A stretch of DNA of 64,000 bases, from assembly GCF_004331455.1 (NCBI RefSeq), contig NZ_SJJR01000010.1, positions 124,001-188,000 of the forward strand, written 5' to 3'. The translations under genes and the position numbers were made by a program. This DNA comes from Micromonospora zingiberis. GTDB lineage: Bacteria; Actinomycetota; Actinomycetes; Mycobacteriales; Micromonosporaceae. The notes beneath the pieces were generated by a model. It was not told where the DNA came from. It was given only the letters and a program-made list of their open reading frames with translations, and made no database searches. Shown in pieces: positions 63,472 through 64,000 of the stretch (positions within the stretch are counted from its first letter, which is position 1; each line of letters starts with the position of its first letter).

Positions 63472-63822
63472 GTGGGAACTGCCGTACTTGAGGTGTCGGG
63501 ACCGGAGGCCGCCCGTTGGGCTGCGGAGCTGCGCGGCGCGCTCGCCGCGAACGCCGGGCCTGGCGATGAGGTGTCCCCGGTCGAGGTGCAGCGCTCCGCC
63601 GAGCTGGTGATCGCCGTCATCGGGTTGGTGTTCGCCGGGGTCGGCACGGCCAAGACGATCTGGGACTGGTGGCATTCCCGCCGTACGGACGGCGTCAGCG
63701 TCACGATCCTGCTCAGCGACGGTACCCGGGTCGAGCTGTCCAATGTCAGCAGTGGCGAGCTGGAGATCGCCTTCCAGCAGGTCGAATCGCGGCAAGCTGA
63801 GGGTGGGGACCACCGTGGGTGA
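63472..63822 (+). CDS. EACC1-like effector-associated constant component
   Basis: A 116-residue protein that starts at GTG 63472, three bases after the TPR gene. The N-terminal half is soluble (SGPEAARWAAELRGALAANA). A hydrophobic segment follows (SAELVIAVIGLVFAGVGTAK, residues 43-62) and then a Trp-rich stretch (IWDWWHSRR). The end is a short beta-rich part (VTILLSDGTRVELSNVSSGE). This layout agrees with what I remember of EACC1, the constant component of actinobacterial effector-variable conflict systems. The homology was not tested. Confidence 0.7.
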   Translation: MGTAVLEVSGPEAARWAAELRGALAANAGPGDEVSPVEVQRSAELVIAVIGLVFAGVGTAKTIWDWWHSRRTDGVSVTILLSDGTRVELSNVSSGELEIAFQQVESRQAEGGDHRG

Positions 63823-64000
63823 GATGAGGACGTACGAGTTGGAGGTCTTCCAGCAGACCTCCGACTTCTCCGAACTGCGCCTGTCGACCGGTGGCGGCCC
63901 GCCGAAGACCCGTGGCCTGGACAAGGCAGCTATCGACCGGCTGATTGAGGTGGTTGAACGCGATTACAGTCAGCATGCGGTCGCGCAGAGGGTGTTCAAT
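63815..64000 (+). CDS. Start of the next gene of the conflict operon, partial
   Basis: The frame runs from GTG 63815 (or ATG 63824) to the end of the window, 62 codons, without a stop. The GTG overlaps the EACC1 stop region by 8 bp and has GGTGGGG 6 nt upstream. The visible residues MRTYELEVFQQTSDFSELRL and LDKAAIDRLIEVVERDYSQH suggest the N-terminal part of a CHAT- or similar effector-type protein, but the decisive domain is beyond the edge. Its identity is open. Confidence 0.5.
   Translation, partial: MGEMRTYELEVFQQTSDFSELRLSTGGGPPKTRGLDKAAIDRLIEVVERDYSQHAVAQRVFN

Overview
The window is a piece of a high-GC actinobacterial chromosome. The gene order (thyX-dapA-rnj, ftsK-rimO-pgsA-cinA-clgR-pspA-pspM, DUF3046-recA-recX-rny-gluDCBA-miaB), many GTG starts, several leaderless-type promoters (TANNNT about 6 nt before the start codon), ClgR and UdgX together indicate Micromonosporaceae, most likely Micromonospora or a close relative. 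This is inferred from content; no 16S rRNA is present. Most of the window is core chromosome. No rRNA, tRNA or CRISPR array was recognised.

Left part (1-19500): the 3' end of an AlkZ/YcaQ-type gene and a DUF2752 membrane protein with a repetitive tail. Then a 0.9 kb gene-free stretch with a ten-unit 19-bp tandem repeat and a 425-bp MITE-like element flanked by CTAG. Next come thyX, dapA and RNase J, a secreted S1E protease and two YbjN-domain genes opposed to ftsK. A guanidine exporter follows behind a guanidine-III riboswitch. Then come an ornithine-cyclodeaminase-like gene and rimO-pgsA-cinA-clgR-pspA-pspM, an envelope-stress cluster.

Middle part (19500-49450): a very large multicopper-oxidase-like protein with FN3 repeats and missing copper ligands, an endonuclease VIII-like glycosylase, a truncated secreted-protein gene, a CPCC protein, a SAM hydrolase/halogenase-family protein, a lipoprotein and Lhr helicase. 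A six-gene Mrp antiporter operon (A/B fused, C, D, E, F, G) and a secreted M28 aminopeptidase follow. Two CNNM/CBS transporters sit behind a probable leaderless leader peptide, followed by a Spo0M-like protein. A LysE exporter and a PNPOx-GNAT fusion face a MocR regulator. Then come UdgX, a shrunken acyl-CoA dehydrogenase remnant and an MFS transporter.

Right part (49440-64000): DUF3046, recA (with a LexA box), recX, a BKACE-family enzyme, RNase Y preceded by two tiny ATGA-chained ORFs, the gluABCD glutamate uptake operon, selD, a hypothetical gene, DUF2277 and miaB. Immediately after miaB, where accessory DNA seems to begin, there is a TPR protein with five nearly identical 120-bp repeats, an EACC1-like small membrane protein and the start of a further gene. 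This resembles the edge of an actinobacterial conflict (defence) operon.

A dispersed element of about 60 bp occurs five times, each time directly behind a stop codon and in the same orientation relative to that gene. With the GATC-containing palindromes between genes it is the most striking non-coding structure here.
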